A stretch of 54,484 nucleotides of DNA from the NCBI GenBank assembly GCA_964388665.1, contig CAYMBJ010000021.1, forward strand, positions 1 through 54,484, given 5' to 3'. The notes beneath the pieces are model-generated. The model searched no databases and was not told where the DNA came from. It was given only the letters and a program-made list of their open reading frames with translations. Below, one piece after another: positions 26,018-34,550 of this stretch (the first letter of the stretch is position 1; every line of letters begins with the position of its first letter). The stretch is from CALCCV01 sp964388665 (GTDB taxonomy: Bacteria; Bdellovibrionota; Bdellovibrionia; Bdellovibrionales; Bdellovibrionaceae). The position numbers and the translations under genes are program-made.

Positions 26018-26051
26018 TTGATTAGAATTCGTTTAATGAAATCCTAATCAA
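26018..26051 (-). promoter_or_regulatory. Dyad symmetry at the subtilase promoter/leader
   Basis: The arms TTGATTAG (26018-26025) and CTAATCAA (26044-26051) form a perfect 8-base inverted repeat, centre spacing 18. It lies 17-50 bases upstream of the minus-strand subtilase start. Read on the minus strand, TTGATT could serve as -35 and TCTAAT as -10 (19-base spacing), so a regulator bound to the dyad would cover the promoter. Confidence 0.4.
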
Positions 26052-26119
26052 TACCAAGGGCTGGGTAATGGAAATTCAGAAAAAACTAGACCAAGGTCTA
26101 AGGCCTCATGGAACACGCC

Positions 26120-27061
26120 CTAATCTTCAGATCCCGCTTTGTCGTAATACTGCACTACATTGATCGTGTTGTCTTTGCGAATCAGCTTCACTTTGTCGCG
26201 CACTCTGTCTGCAAGAAGTTTGAGATTTTTGAATTCGTCACTCTCACGCAACTTGAACTCTCTATCTCGGCCTTCGAGTACATCTTCCATGTATTTCTCA
26301 AAGGCATAGAGAGGCCCAGCAATACGATGAGAAATGATTCGCCCAACAGCAAACATCCCCACGGAAAAAGTGACCGCGAGAATCGAAAATGTGATCAGGT
26401 AGGGATAAACGTATTTATCAATGACTCGGACGTCACCAAAAGCCATCTCTCCCAAGGTCACGCGAAAATAAGTGTAAGAAAACACTCCGGCTATCAGAGA
26501 CAAACCAAAACCCACACCGAACAGCACAAAACAGTATTTCAGTTGAAATCCAGGATTGATCCAATATTTTCGCCGAGAGTTCACTTCTGGCCAGATCAAA
26601 TGTCCTTCTTTGATGACAGACCAGACAATCAGGCCATAACCAATCCACTGCAATGCATCCGCAAGATTGAATGCCGGCGAAGACAGCGAGCGATTTCCCA
26701 AGACGACAAAGTCGACAACATATCCCCAAATTATTCGGTCGGTCACATTTCCGAGAATTCCTCCAAGCAATATCGATAGACCTGCTCTGAGTTTTAGAGA
26801 TTTCGAAGGGAGCAAATACTGGACAAGCGCAAACAGACAAACAATAAAGGCGCCGCCGGTGGAGAGACTCACAATCCTCAATACAGCTGGCAGATCTGAA
26901 AACAATCCCAGCATCGCACCATGGTTGTGGTGCAAGACGAAGTGAAGGATTTGAAAGCTATCAATTCCTTGTAGGCCAGTGGCCCAGTGCTTGGTGATCC
27001 TATCGATTGACCAAGTTGCCAACAGAGGTAAAATAATGACGAGCCAATCTTTTCGCGACAT
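26120..27061 (-). CDS. lspA: Signal peptidase II (LspA) fused to a C-terminal transmembrane-HAMP module
   Basis: This 313-residue inner-membrane protein contains a complete lipoprotein signal peptidase in residues 1-155: DRITKHWA, NHGAMLGLF, GNVTDRI with catalytic D108, and FNLADA with catalytic D135. Normal LspA ends at about 160-170 residues. Here a linker is followed by two more helices (about 177-197 and 219-241) and a HAMP-like segment (HRIAGPLYAFEKYM, DEFKNLKLLADRV) to about residue 292. It should cleave prolipoproteins, abundant in this window. The extra module might sense or regulate. No stop or frame shift separates the two parts, so the fusion appears real. A hairpin covers the ribosome binding site. 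Confidence 0.88.
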   Translation of the reverse strand: MSRKDWLVIILPLLATWSIDRITKHWATGLQGIDSFQILHFVLHHNHGAMLGLFSDLPAVLRIVSLSTGGAFIVCLFALVQYLLPSKSLKLRAGLSILLGGILGNVTDRIIWGYVVDFVVLGNRSLSSPAFNLADALQWIGYGLIVWSVIKEGHLIWPEVNSRRKYWINPGFQLKYCFVLFGVGFGLSLIAGVFSYTYFRVTLGEMAFGDVRVIDKYVYPYLITFSILAVTFSVGMFAVGRIISHRIAGPLYAFEKYMEDVLEGRDREFKLRESDEFKNLKLLADRVRDKVKLIRKDNTINVVQYYDKAGSED

Positions 27062-27062
27062 A

Positions 27063-27106
27063 GATCTCTTTACGGTGCCGAATCCCTGATGCAGAGTAAA
27101 GAGGTC
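27063..27106 (-). promoter_or_regulatory. Possible leader hairpin sequestering the lspA ribosome binding site
   Basis: The arms CTCTTTAC (27066-27073) and GTAAAGAG (27096-27103) are perfectly complementary, and two further outer pairs flank a single mismatch. On the minus strand the 3-prime arm contains AAAGAG, the apparent ribosome binding site of lspA (start 27061). The 22-base loop is long, so stability is uncertain. Confidence 0.35.
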
Positions 27107-27198
27107 CCATTAAAAAATCGACGATAGCCTTGGACTAGATGAGTGGCGCTTTTTAGCAAAATAAGACGTCGCTGCCCTGCGACCTGAAAGGAACCAAA

Positions 27199-28677
27199 AT
27201 GAAGACACTCTTTTTGTATGACAATACCGTCAATCTGAAGCGACTTTTGCCATTCATCTGTTTTGTATTACAGTTCAATGGCTTTGCCATGGCCGAGGCG
27301 GTGCCCTCTGCCGCTTCCCAAACTCCAGCGGCCGTTCAGAAAAACCACCTCGAATTGATCAAAAAATCTGGACTCAACCTTGGTCATTCTGCACTATTGG
27401 CAATCGAGATTAAAGACGGGGGCACAGCCACGTTGGTGGATCATCGCAGTGAGGTGCTGATGACACCAGCATCCATCACAAAATTGGCAACAGGTGCCGC
27501 ATTTATCAATCAATTCCCACCCGGTACCAAAATCAAAACCAGCCTGATGTCCCCAGCAAAAATTGAAGGAAGCACACTGAAAGGATCGCTCTGCGCTAAG
27601 GGAGGTGGGGATCCTTCTTTTGTGTCGGAAAATATGTGGTTTTTGGTCAATCAGTTTGTGCGCAATAAAATAACCAAAGTCACCGGAAATATTGTTGTCG
27701 ACGATTCCGTATTCGATAGTCAGCGCGTGGATCCATCACGCACAACCGAACGCGTGGACCGAGCATACGATGCACCGGTAGGTGGTCTTTCTTTCAATTG
27801 GAATTCTGTAAATATTTTCATTCGTCCCAATATTCTGGGTCAGCCGCCACAAATTTTTCTCGATCCCGAAAATGACTATGTGAAGCTCGAAAACAAGGCG
27901 CGCACAATCAGAGGTGGCGGCAATCAGTTGATCATAGATCGCATTCGCCAGCGAGACGGCAAAAACACAGTTCGAGTGAGCGGAAAGATCGGTGTTAATA
28001 TCAAGGAGTTAGTGGTTTTTAAATCGATCACTGATCCAGATCTTTGGTTTGGCTACAATCTCAAGGCATTTCTGGCCCAACGAGGCATCGAGGTTACGGG
28101 CACGATCCAAGCCGGTGAATGTGGCGCGAACGACAAAGTCTTAGCAGAAGCAGAAGCCAGAGGATCCGAACTGATCTTGGCAGATATGAATAAATTTTCA
28201 AACAACTACGTGGCCGAGATGATCACAAAGCAAATGGGCTTGAGCCAAAGTGCACCTGGAACCATCACGAAGGGAATTAATGTCATTAAAAAGTATTTGA
28301 AAGGAATAGGCATACAGGACAATGAATACGTTCTAGAAAATCCTTCGGGCTTGACCAATAAAAATAAATTTTCGGCGAAAGCCATGGTTAAGTTGCTTGC
28401 CGAAATTCACAACGACTTCAGAATTGCGCCTGAGTTGCTATCGTCTTTACCCATATCGGGAATCGATGGAACTTTAAAAAAACGATTTCAAGATACCAAA
28501 GGCGAGCGCTGGATAAGAGCCAAGACTGGACTGCTGAATGGCGTCGTGGCTCTTGCTGGCTATGCGGGCAAACCCGACGGAAGTATAATTGTTTTCGCCT
28601 TCATGTTTAATGGATCTGGGAATGAAGCAAAAGTGAGATCTCACTTTGATGATTTGGTGGTTAGCCTGTTAGAATAG
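27199..28677 (+). CDS. dacB: D-alanyl-D-alanine carboxypeptidase/endopeptidase, PBP4 (DacB) type
   Basis: This 492-residue exported penicillin-binding protein trims or opens peptidoglycan cross-links in the periplasm. The three active-site motifs are present: SITK (S92-K95), SNN (S334) and KTG (K442). The long insertion between the first two motifs, with ICAKGGGDP-like GSLCAKGGGDPSF, is typical of class C (PBP4). An N-terminal signal peptide is seen (hydrophobic stretch LPFICFVLQF). AAAGGA precedes the ATG. It is divergent from lspA and only four bases ahead of a lytic transglycosylase, so the pair forms a peptidoglycan-remodelling operon. Confidence 0.92.
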   Translation: MKTLFLYDNTVNLKRLLPFICFVLQFNGFAMAEAVPSAASQTPAAVQKNHLELIKKSGLNLGHSALLAIEIKDGGTATLVDHRSEVLMTPASITKLATGAAFINQFPPGTKIKTSLMSPAKIEGSTLKGSLCAKGGGDPSFVSENMWFLVNQFVRNKITKVTGNIVVDDSVFDSQRVDPSRTTERVDRAYDAPVGGLSFNWNSVNIFIRPNILGQPPQIFLDPENDYVKLENKARTIRGGGNQLIIDRIRQRDGKNTVRVSGKIGVNIKELVVFKSITDPDLWFGYNLKAFLAQRGIEVTGTIQAGECGANDKVLAEAEARGSELILADMNKFSNNYVAEMITKQMGLSQSAPGTITKGINVIKKYLKGIGIQDNEYVLENPSGLTNKNKFSAKAMVKLLAEIHNDFRIAPELLSSLPISGIDGTLKKRFQDTKGERWIRAKTGLLNGVVALAGYAGKPDGSIIVFAFMFNGSGNEAKVRSHFDDLVVSLLE

Positions 28678-28681
28678 ATTC

Positions 28682-30325
28682 ATGAAGATTATACTTTTGA
28701 TTTCGGCTTTTGCTTCGCTCGCGTTTGGTTGGTCCTACACTTTTAATCCGAAAATTCTTCATGATGCTTTTGATTATAGTTTTGAAACTGAAGACACAGC
28801 ACCTGATGGCTGCCACGAGGATTCATCTCGCAAGTCCGCTAGCAATGATGGTGAAGACGACGACGAAAATGCCACCGACTCTGAAGGTAAGATTTGCGTG
28901 CTTGAAGCCGACACTCCATCATCAATTGCCGAAGTTCATGGAGGCAAGTCTCTGACCAAGTCACGCAGTTGGAGACCTCCGGAGTACCAAAAACAAGGCG
29001 CAGCACTCGGCTATGCTGATAGTCCATTTGCAATTCCGAAAGGACTTCAGGTTGCAGTTGAATTTTGGACCGACATCTATACCAAATACACAACGAATCA
29101 GGGTGCAATTCACGACACTGAATATTTGAACATCGTTTATGAAGACGTCGACTTTTCAGATATCATGCGAAATCAAAATTTCAGTCGTCATCAAAAGGCA
29201 CGCGCGCGCACCAAGCGCGTAAAGGCGATGAAAAAAGAAATTCAAGAAATACTGACCAAATTGGATAAAATACCCGATACGCCTGAGGGCCTGAGCCAAC
29301 TTAATCCCAAAGAGAAAAAAATCTGGCAGCTATTCAGCGCTATTGATGAAAAAAATAAATTCAAAGCTGCGGCTAGCAAAGATCGCGTTCGTTTTCAGTT
29401 GGGCCAAAAAGATAAAATCGAATCAGCCATCTTTTATTCAGGACGCTACCTTGAAGGTATGGAGCGCATGTTTAAAGAGATGAATCTCCCTATTGAGCTC
29501 ACACGCCTTGCCTTTGTTGAGAGCAGTTTTAATGTATTGGCTCGATCCAAGGTGGGCGCCAGTGGAATTTGGCAGATAATGCCCTATGTCGCTCGCCGCA
29601 AGATCACTTCGGCGCTGGATTGGCGCAATCACCCCATGGAGGCAACTCGCATTGCAGCCAATATGCTAAAGGCAAACTATCAGATGTTGGAATCCTGGCC
29701 ACTGGCCGTCACCGGTTACAATCATGGGCCAACGGGTGTCAGCAAACTTGTAAAAAAGTATAAAACAAGAGACATCAGCGACTTGGTAGCCAATGTCCGC
29801 GGCAGCAGAACCTTTGGCTTTGCTTCGCGAAATTTTTACGCCTGTTTCTTGGCAATGATTCAGATAGAGAAAGACGCGCTCAAATACTTTCCCAATGCCA
29901 CGTGGTCAGAAAAGCTACGGGATGCAGAAGTTGTCGTACCTCGAGATGTAACTTATAAAGAGGTCCTGTCTTGGTTTGATGACAATGACGAAATGGTACA
30001 AATATACAATCCTCAGATTGCACCCAAGGCGCGCGCGGGAAAGGTCAAAATTCCTGCCAAAACAAAATTGTGGGTTCACCAAGACAAAATTCAAAATCTG
30101 CTCGCGCTCTTTGACGGAAATGCTGAGAGTCTTGCAATGAACCTACGCAAGCCAGGCTCCAATATTGACATTGATTCCACAAAAGAATCCAAAAGAAGCG
30201 CCTACATTCCAGCCAGGGCTTTCTACTACGAACCACATTCATTTAACTTGATTTGGCTAACAGACGATGCAAAGCCGGACTCGCTCCTCATGGAAAAGAC
30301 AACCACCAATCCCAATGCGCCATAG
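28682..30325 (+). CDS. Exported lytic transglycosylase (SLT/MltD-like)
   Basis: This 547-residue enzyme should cleave the MurNAc-GlcNAc bond of peptidoglycan. The SLT domain lies at about residues 265-400, with catalytic E280 in AFVESSFNV and the family motifs SKVGASGIWQIMP and VTGYNHGP. A short signal peptide (ILLISAFASLAFG) starts the protein. An acidic low-complexity stretch (about residues 33-75) and a charged helical region follow before the catalytic domain. The C-terminal 120 residues resemble the LysM-flanking region of MltD, but I do not see a clear LysM repeat. It starts four bases after dacB with no good ribosome binding site, suggesting coupling. Confidence 0.88.
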   Translation: MKIILLISAFASLAFGWSYTFNPKILHDAFDYSFETEDTAPDGCHEDSSRKSASNDGEDDDENATDSEGKICVLEADTPSSIAEVHGGKSLTKSRSWRPPEYQKQGAALGYADSPFAIPKGLQVAVEFWTDIYTKYTTNQGAIHDTEYLNIVYEDVDFSDIMRNQNFSRHQKARARTKRVKAMKKEIQEILTKLDKIPDTPEGLSQLNPKEKKIWQLFSAIDEKNKFKAAASKDRVRFQLGQKDKIESAIFYSGRYLEGMERMFKEMNLPIELTRLAFVESSFNVLARSKVGASGIWQIMPYVARRKITSALDWRNHPMEATRIAANMLKANYQMLESWPLAVTGYNHGPTGVSKLVKKYKTRDISDLVANVRGSRTFGFASRNFYACFLAMIQIEKDALKYFPNATWSEKLRDAEVVVPRDVTYKEVLSWFDDNDEMVQIYNPQIAPKARAGKVKIPAKTKLWVHQDKIQNLLALFDGNAESLAMNLRKPGSNIDIDSTKESKRSAYIPARAFYYEPHSFNLIWLTDDAKPDSLLMEKTTTNPNAP

Positions 30326-30345
30326 TCCATTGTCCATTGTCCATT
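30325..30345 (+). repeat. Short tandem repeat, three copies of GTCCATT
   Basis: Three perfect head-to-tail copies of GTCCATT follow directly on the stop codon of the transglycosylase gene, with a fourth degenerate copy (GTACAT) behind. The repeat lies in the convergent gap between two genes and has no evident function. Confidence 0.8.
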
Positions 30346-30381
30346 GTACATAGTCAAAATGGGTCCGAAATTCTACTCTGT

Positions 30382-30933
30382 TTAAAATTGATAGGCTTGA
30401 TTCTGTCCCTTATCTATACTTGGGTTCTTGCGGATAAGAATCAACTTCTCTTCAGAGAGACCCTTAGATCCTTGATAGGTAATCAATATTTCGTTTCGTC
30501 CTTCATTGAGTTTGATCAAATCCGTTAGGTATTCGGAATTATTAAAACCAAATACGCTGGCCGTAAATCCATTTGAGTCGTTGGTAATACTGATCTCAGA
30601 AACATCTTTCCATTTTTTACCGCAAATGCTTCCCTTAAATCGAACAAACTCCTCACGAACTGGCAGTGCAAATTTAAACTCCTTACCACAGCCAAAGGAA
30701 TGAACAATTTCGCGCGACATAGCCACACGTTCAACTCTTAAACGGTCCTCTGAAGGTAGGGCATTTTGCTTTAGACTACTAATAAATCGGCCTGGTTCAG
30801 AATCTGATGTCGCCTGCACAATGGTCGACCATTGATCGCGCGAAAGCGACAAGGCCACAGACAAGCCAAGACCTAATGCTATACCTGCAACCCGTGAAAA
30901 CCATTTAATGTAGTTTTTAGACATCTGCTCCAT
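30382..30933 (-). CDS. Membrane-anchored or exported protein of unknown function
   Basis: This 183-residue protein is not one I recognise. It has one N-terminal hydrophobic segment (VAGIALGLGLSVALSLS, about residues 11-27) that could be an uncleaved anchor or a signal peptide. The rest is soluble with a mixed alpha/beta look, including two cysteines (FGCGKE and SICGKK) that could pair. Start choice is open: the ATG used here, or one three codons later directly after GGAG but with very short spacing. It is convergent with the transglycosylase gene and stands alone. Confidence 0.65.
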   Translation of the reverse strand: MEQMSKNYIKWFSRVAGIALGLGLSVALSLSRDQWSTIVQATSDSEPGRFISSLKQNALPSEDRLRVERVAMSREIVHSFGCGKEFKFALPVREEFVRFKGSICGKKWKDVSEISITNDSNGFTASVFGFNNSEYLTDLIKLNEGRNEILITYQGSKGLSEEKLILIRKNPSIDKGQNQAYQF

Positions 30934-31056
30934 TACCAAGTCGATCGGTCAAAACTTTGACGGACTTTAGGTAAATATTTTTTGATATGCATCCAAATCA
31001 CAGCCCAACGTCTCATTTCGATTCGACCTTCCTCTGGCTAAAAGGCTAACATAGCC

Positions 31057-31857
31057 TCAATAGATGTCAAAACGCACGGTCTTGCCGTACACACTGCGGA
31101 GACATTTACGCAACTTTTCTTGTTCCAAAATTTTTTCTTTAAGTCTTAGGCTAGATGCCTTGTCAGCGCGCTTTACAATGAGTCGCTTTGGACAATCGTG
31201 CATGAGTGTTTCAAAGGAGCTCTGATAGTCCAAATCATAATTCAACACCTCCCTGAGCATCTCCATTTCTTTTCGAGATTTCGATTTTTTCTTGTCAGGC
31301 TCAAACAGTGGGTCAAAATAAACTGCGTCGAATTCGGTCTCTTTGACTCTTAAGGCTTGCGTAAAATCGCCAAACACCAGCTCGATATTCTTAGCCCACG
31401 CGGACTTTGTTCGCGAAAGTGCTTCTTTCATTAACAAAAACAAAAACAAATTGCGCTCATAGGCCAACACTTGAATGCCTTTTTGGGCCAAAAACACCGA
31501 GTCTCTGCCGAAGCCAAATGTACAGTCCAAGACGCGTTTTGAAGCTTTACCGATAGCTTTTAAAAGGGGATCGCCACCGCGCGCTTCGCGACGCCGATAA
31601 TCCAAATCCTTTTCTAAATCCAAAGTGACTTTCAATTGCAAGCTCGGGCTCACCAATTGCCAGGGCTCGGTTAAAGATACATTTAAGACAAAGCCAGAAG
31701 GAAAGCCAACGGCATCAGGCTTGACGTAACTCTCCCAAACGGACTCGCTCCATCCCGCCGCCAATCCAAGGGAAGCACATTTGATTTGCCAATCAGCAAA
31801 TGTAATCAAATGAGCAACAAGGATTCCCTTTTGACCACCGATCTCAGCGGTGGCCAT
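31057..31857 (-). CDS. rsmJ: SAM-dependent methyltransferase, RsmJ-like (16S rRNA)
   Basis: This 266-residue class I methyltransferase matches RsmJ, which methylates G1516 of 16S rRNA in E. coli. The SAM site is LDCTFGFGRDSVFLA, and the catalytic motif is YFDPLFEPDKKKSKSRKEM, very like the RsmJ form. LIVKRADKASSL near the end is a further family signature. I set the start at the ATG that shares one base with the upstream prenyltransferase stop (TGATG). The frame is open far beyond, but that part is antisense-like filler over the neighbour. This is the third gene of a prenyl-synthase/UbiA/rsmJ minus-strand operon. Confidence 0.82.
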   Translation of the reverse strand: MATAEIGGQKGILVAHLITFADWQIKCASLGLAAGWSESVWESYVKPDAVGFPSGFVLNVSLTEPWQLVSPSLQLKVTLDLEKDLDYRRREARGGDPLLKAIGKASKRVLDCTFGFGRDSVFLAQKGIQVLAYERNLFLFLLMKEALSRTKSAWAKNIELVFGDFTQALRVKETEFDAVYFDPLFEPDKKKSKSRKEMEMLREVLNYDLDYQSSFETLMHDCPKRLIVKRADKASSLRLKEKILEQEKLRKCLRSVYGKTVRFDIY

Positions 31858-32867
31858 CAGAGCAACAACTTCCATGCAATGCCAATTGCCAACAGAGTCT
31901 GAAGCAAAACCAAAAAGCGCCGATTCCATTCCTGCAAAGCCGTCAGTGACGAGCTCAATGAGCTCCTGGTGGCTTGAAGTTTTCGATACGCCCACACTAA
32001 GAACCAACTCTGAAAAACAAATGCTGGCAACCAAATCCAAACTGGCGTGGCGAGAAGACCAAAAGCCAAAGTCATAAAAGAAGTGAGGACGAACCAATAC
32101 TTTAAAAACACCACTGAGCGATCAAAGCCCAAATGAGCCATCAAGTTTTTTAAATTGAATTTCTGCGCTTCTAAAACTGTACTGAGTGATCGCACGCAAG
32201 AAAACTGCAAATACATCGCACTCCACATGAGACTCTGACCGAAGGCATACCAATTCATCTGCGAATGCTGCAGCAAATGCAAACCCCAGAAAAAAACGGG
32301 TCCAAGCAATAGGCTCTGCCACAAATCGCCCAACTGCACATATTTAATATCAAAGCCTGGCCTGAACAAATAGACGAGTACCAATGCCGCTAACACCAAT
32401 GCTGCCGCCAGCACGGCTGGTTCAAGCAGGAGCACTGGCAAGCCGAGCACCAAGGACAAGATTAAAAACAAATTGGCAGTTCTCGCCACTGTGTGCGGGC
32501 GGATCCAACCCTTCCGCAATGGCGCCGATTCGCGACTTTTAAGAAAAAAATCAAATCCACGCATGTGATCAGTCACTGAATTGCGAAGACTCAGTGCCAT
32601 ATGAATGCAACTCAAGCACAGAAGTGCGAGACCCCAATTGGTTGGGCTAAACTCTTTGGCCGGCACATTAGAAAGAGTCAATAAAAAGGGTAACCAAATC
32701 CATGGCAATCTATGCACACGGGCCAAATTGAAATAAGCTTCAATGGTTTGGAAAAAACCAATCTTGATCTGTGGGAAAATTTCGAAGGTCACTTGATTTT
32801 TATCAGAGTAGATTTGAAAGGGCTCTGTGGGCAAGGCCACTTGCGTGCGACTGAAGCTACCCATCAT
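31857..32867 (-). CDS. UbiA-like polytopic prenyltransferase (divergent)
   Basis: This 336-residue membrane protein has about eight or nine helices and a weak UbiA signature: a first aspartate motif reading NSVTDHMRGFD (N-x3-D-x5-D form) followed by RKGWI. A clear second aspartate motif is not obvious, so activity is uncertain. UbiA enzymes attach a polyprenyl chain to an aromatic ring, as in quinone or heme biosynthesis. The polyprenyl diphosphate synthase gene just upstream would supply the donor. I chose the first of two adjacent ATGs 48 bases after the synthase stop. The frame also opens 47 codons earlier at a TTG, overlapping the synthase by 94 bases. No strong ribosome binding site decides. 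Confidence 0.7.
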   Translation of the reverse strand: MMGSFSRTQVALPTEPFQIYSDKNQVTFEIFPQIKIGFFQTIEAYFNLARVHRLPWIWLPFLLTLSNVPAKEFSPTNWGLALLCLSCIHMALSLRNSVTDHMRGFDFFLKSRESAPLRKGWIRPHTVARTANLFLILSLVLGLPVLLLEPAVLAAALVLAALVLVYLFRPGFDIKYVQLGDLWQSLLLGPVFFWGLHLLQHSQMNWYAFGQSLMWSAMYLQFSCVRSLSTVLEAQKFNLKNLMAHLGFDRSVVFLKYWFVLTSFMTLAFGLLATPVWIWLPAFVFQSWFLVWAYRKLQATRSSLSSSLTALQEWNRRFLVLLQTLLAIGIAWKLLL

Positions 32868-32914
32868 GTAACGAACAAGATCAGGATCAGTTTTTTTTAA
32901 TGTGACAAAACTCT

Positions 32915-33916
32915 TCAACTCTGCGCCTTTCGGCGCCAATAGAGAAGCTCTGGCAAATCCCACAAAGTCTTGCGCAATCCCTGCCAGTTCTTGTGATTCA
33001 TCTGACAAAGCAGTTCCACCTTGTGGTGGTAGAGGGCAATCAAGCGAGAATTCATTTCATCAAATTCTTTGAGCTTTGAATCAAAAAAACTGAATCCACC
33101 CAGAGCGCTCTTGAGTTCTTCCAAGTTTTGCGAGCGCACTATCTGATCGATTTCGCGATTCGACTTTCCACTCGTCAAAAATGCACCAAAGGAATTGATA
33201 TATCCTGATTTCAAATCACCCAAAATTGCTTTATTTTCATCATTGCGGACATTGTAATCCAAAAGATCATCACCACGTTGAAACAAAAGGCCCAGAATGT
33301 TGCCAAGCTCTTCTAAGTAAATATGAATCTGCGCATTTTCAGGTATGGCCTCAACTCCCTCATAAGCAATCAGGGGAGCACGAATGCACCATTTAAAAAG
33401 TGAAGCGGTTTTGAGGTGATGAATGCGATCGAGATGTTCTAGTGTTACAAAATAATCGCCCACCACAGAGTCCTGCAGCCACTCTCCTTCGAGCAAATCC
33501 GAAATCATCTGTGCGGTGTAATTGACGAGGCGAACATTGCCATGAGCCGAAAGGTTCACCATCACTCGTGCCAACAAATAATCCCCGGCCAGCACGGCAT
33601 ACTCAGGAGTGTATTTGTGCCAGGCGGCCGGCTTGCCGCGACGAAGCACTGAGCGATCCACCAGGTCATCATGGAGCAACGAGGCATTGTGAATAAACTC
33701 TATGGTCTGCGCCAGTAGATGGATGCTGCTCTCAGTTAGGGTGAATTCCCGCGCCACCATCTGCACTAATTTTGCGCGAAAACCCTTCCCACCCGAGAAC
33801 AGGTCATCATAAAGAAGACTGAGCTTGGGCAAATAGGTGGGAAAATCCTCTGAACTGTAAATTTTCAGCTGATTTCCAGTGATCGGTCGAATGAGGCTGT
33901 CGGGTTCAAATTTCAT
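32915..33916 (-). CDS. Polyprenyl diphosphate synthase
   Basis: This 333-residue all-helical enzyme condenses isopentenyl diphosphate with allylic diphosphates. Both aspartate-rich motifs are present: DDLVD (D83-D87) followed by RRGKPAAWH, and DDLLD (D216-D220). The length and the NASLLHDD context fit the trans-long-chain group (IspB-like, for quinone side chains) better than the short-chain IspA group, but chain length cannot be read securely. It leads the operon with the UbiA-like gene, which supports a quinone role. Confidence 0.88.
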   Translation of the reverse strand: MKFEPDSLIRPITGNQLKIYSSEDFPTYLPKLSLLYDDLFSGGKGFRAKLVQMVAREFTLTESSIHLLAQTIEFIHNASLLHDDLVDRSVLRRGKPAAWHKYTPEYAVLAGDYLLARVMVNLSAHGNVRLVNYTAQMISDLLEGEWLQDSVVGDYFVTLEHLDRIHHLKTASLFKWCIRAPLIAYEGVEAIPENAQIHIYLEELGNILGLLFQRGDDLLDYNVRNDENKAILGDLKSGYINSFGAFLTSGKSNREIDQIVRSQNLEELKSALGGFSFFDSKLKEFDEMNSRLIALYHHKVELLCQMNHKNWQGLRKTLWDLPELLYWRRKAQS

Positions 33917-34014
33917 GATTAAGAGGGCTAATTTTCAAGAAATGGCCGACCAAGTCAAGAACCATATTTTGGGAAGCCTCACGGATAGCATTTCAGACCC
34001 GGTGTGAACCCGAA

Positions 34015-34479
34015 TTGCCTTCCTCGGCGGCCTGGATTAAGTCTACAGCCGTGGAAAAACAATTTGCTCGCCCTATCTATTTTCATGAAGCTGACCCCGC
34101 CCAAATCATGTTCTTTGGCAAGGCCCCACAGATTTACCATGATCTGTTGGAAACCTGGCTCACCGGCGAGCTTGGCTGGAAAGAGGTTTTCGGAAATGCA
34201 AATTTGATCTTTCCAGTGCGCCGCCTCGAAATTGATTATTTTAGGCCACTTGGAGTGGGCCAAGTGTACATTTGGCAGCTCAGTGTCAATAAGGTTTCAG
34301 AGAGCTCCGTCACCATTAGGGCGGAAGTTTTTAGCACAATCGATGGGATCAATGCCGATAAGCAAACGCCGGCTCATCTCGTATTGAACTGTATTCACGT
34401 CGCAGCTGATCCAGCAACTGGTAAGAAAACAATCCTACCGGAACCTTGGAAAGCATGCTTCCAAAAGATGCAATCATAA
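34015..34479 (+). CDS. Hotdog-fold acyl-CoA thioesterase (YbgC/4HBT-like)
   Basis: This 154-residue protein has the single-hotdog pattern of the YbgC/4-hydroxybenzoyl-CoA thioesterase group. The acidic catalytic motif region reads FHEADPAQIMFFGKAP, followed by the central helix (IYHDLLETWL) and the strand motif RRLEIDYFRPLGVG. The usual catalytic Asp is in EADPAQ. It would hydrolyse an acyl-CoA in the cytoplasm. The start is uncertain: a TTG gives the full frame, and a GTG 12 codons later is an alternative; neither has a good ribosome binding site. It is divergent from the polyprenyl synthase operon. Confidence 0.78.
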   Translation: MPSSAAWIKSTAVEKQFARPIYFHEADPAQIMFFGKAPQIYHDLLETWLTGELGWKEVFGNANLIFPVRRLEIDYFRPLGVGQVYIWQLSVNKVSESSVTIRAEVFSTIDGINADKQTPAHLVLNCIHVAADPATGKKTILPEPWKACFQKMQS

Positions 34480-34550
34480 CATATGAGCGACAAAACGGGT
34501 GGCAAGATCAAATGACGGATGTCCACAACCCGATGCCCTGGTCAGCAGTA

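Noticed and set aside
26108..26779. A 223-codon plus-strand frame opposite lspA
   Set aside because: It is antisense to a gene with clear LspA motifs, has a skewed composition rich in His, Lys and Asn, and no ribosome binding site.
31858..32097. An 80-codon N-terminal extension of the RsmJ-like protein
   Set aside because: It overlaps the UbiA-like gene in another frame. The ATG overlapping that gene's stop by one base is the natural start.
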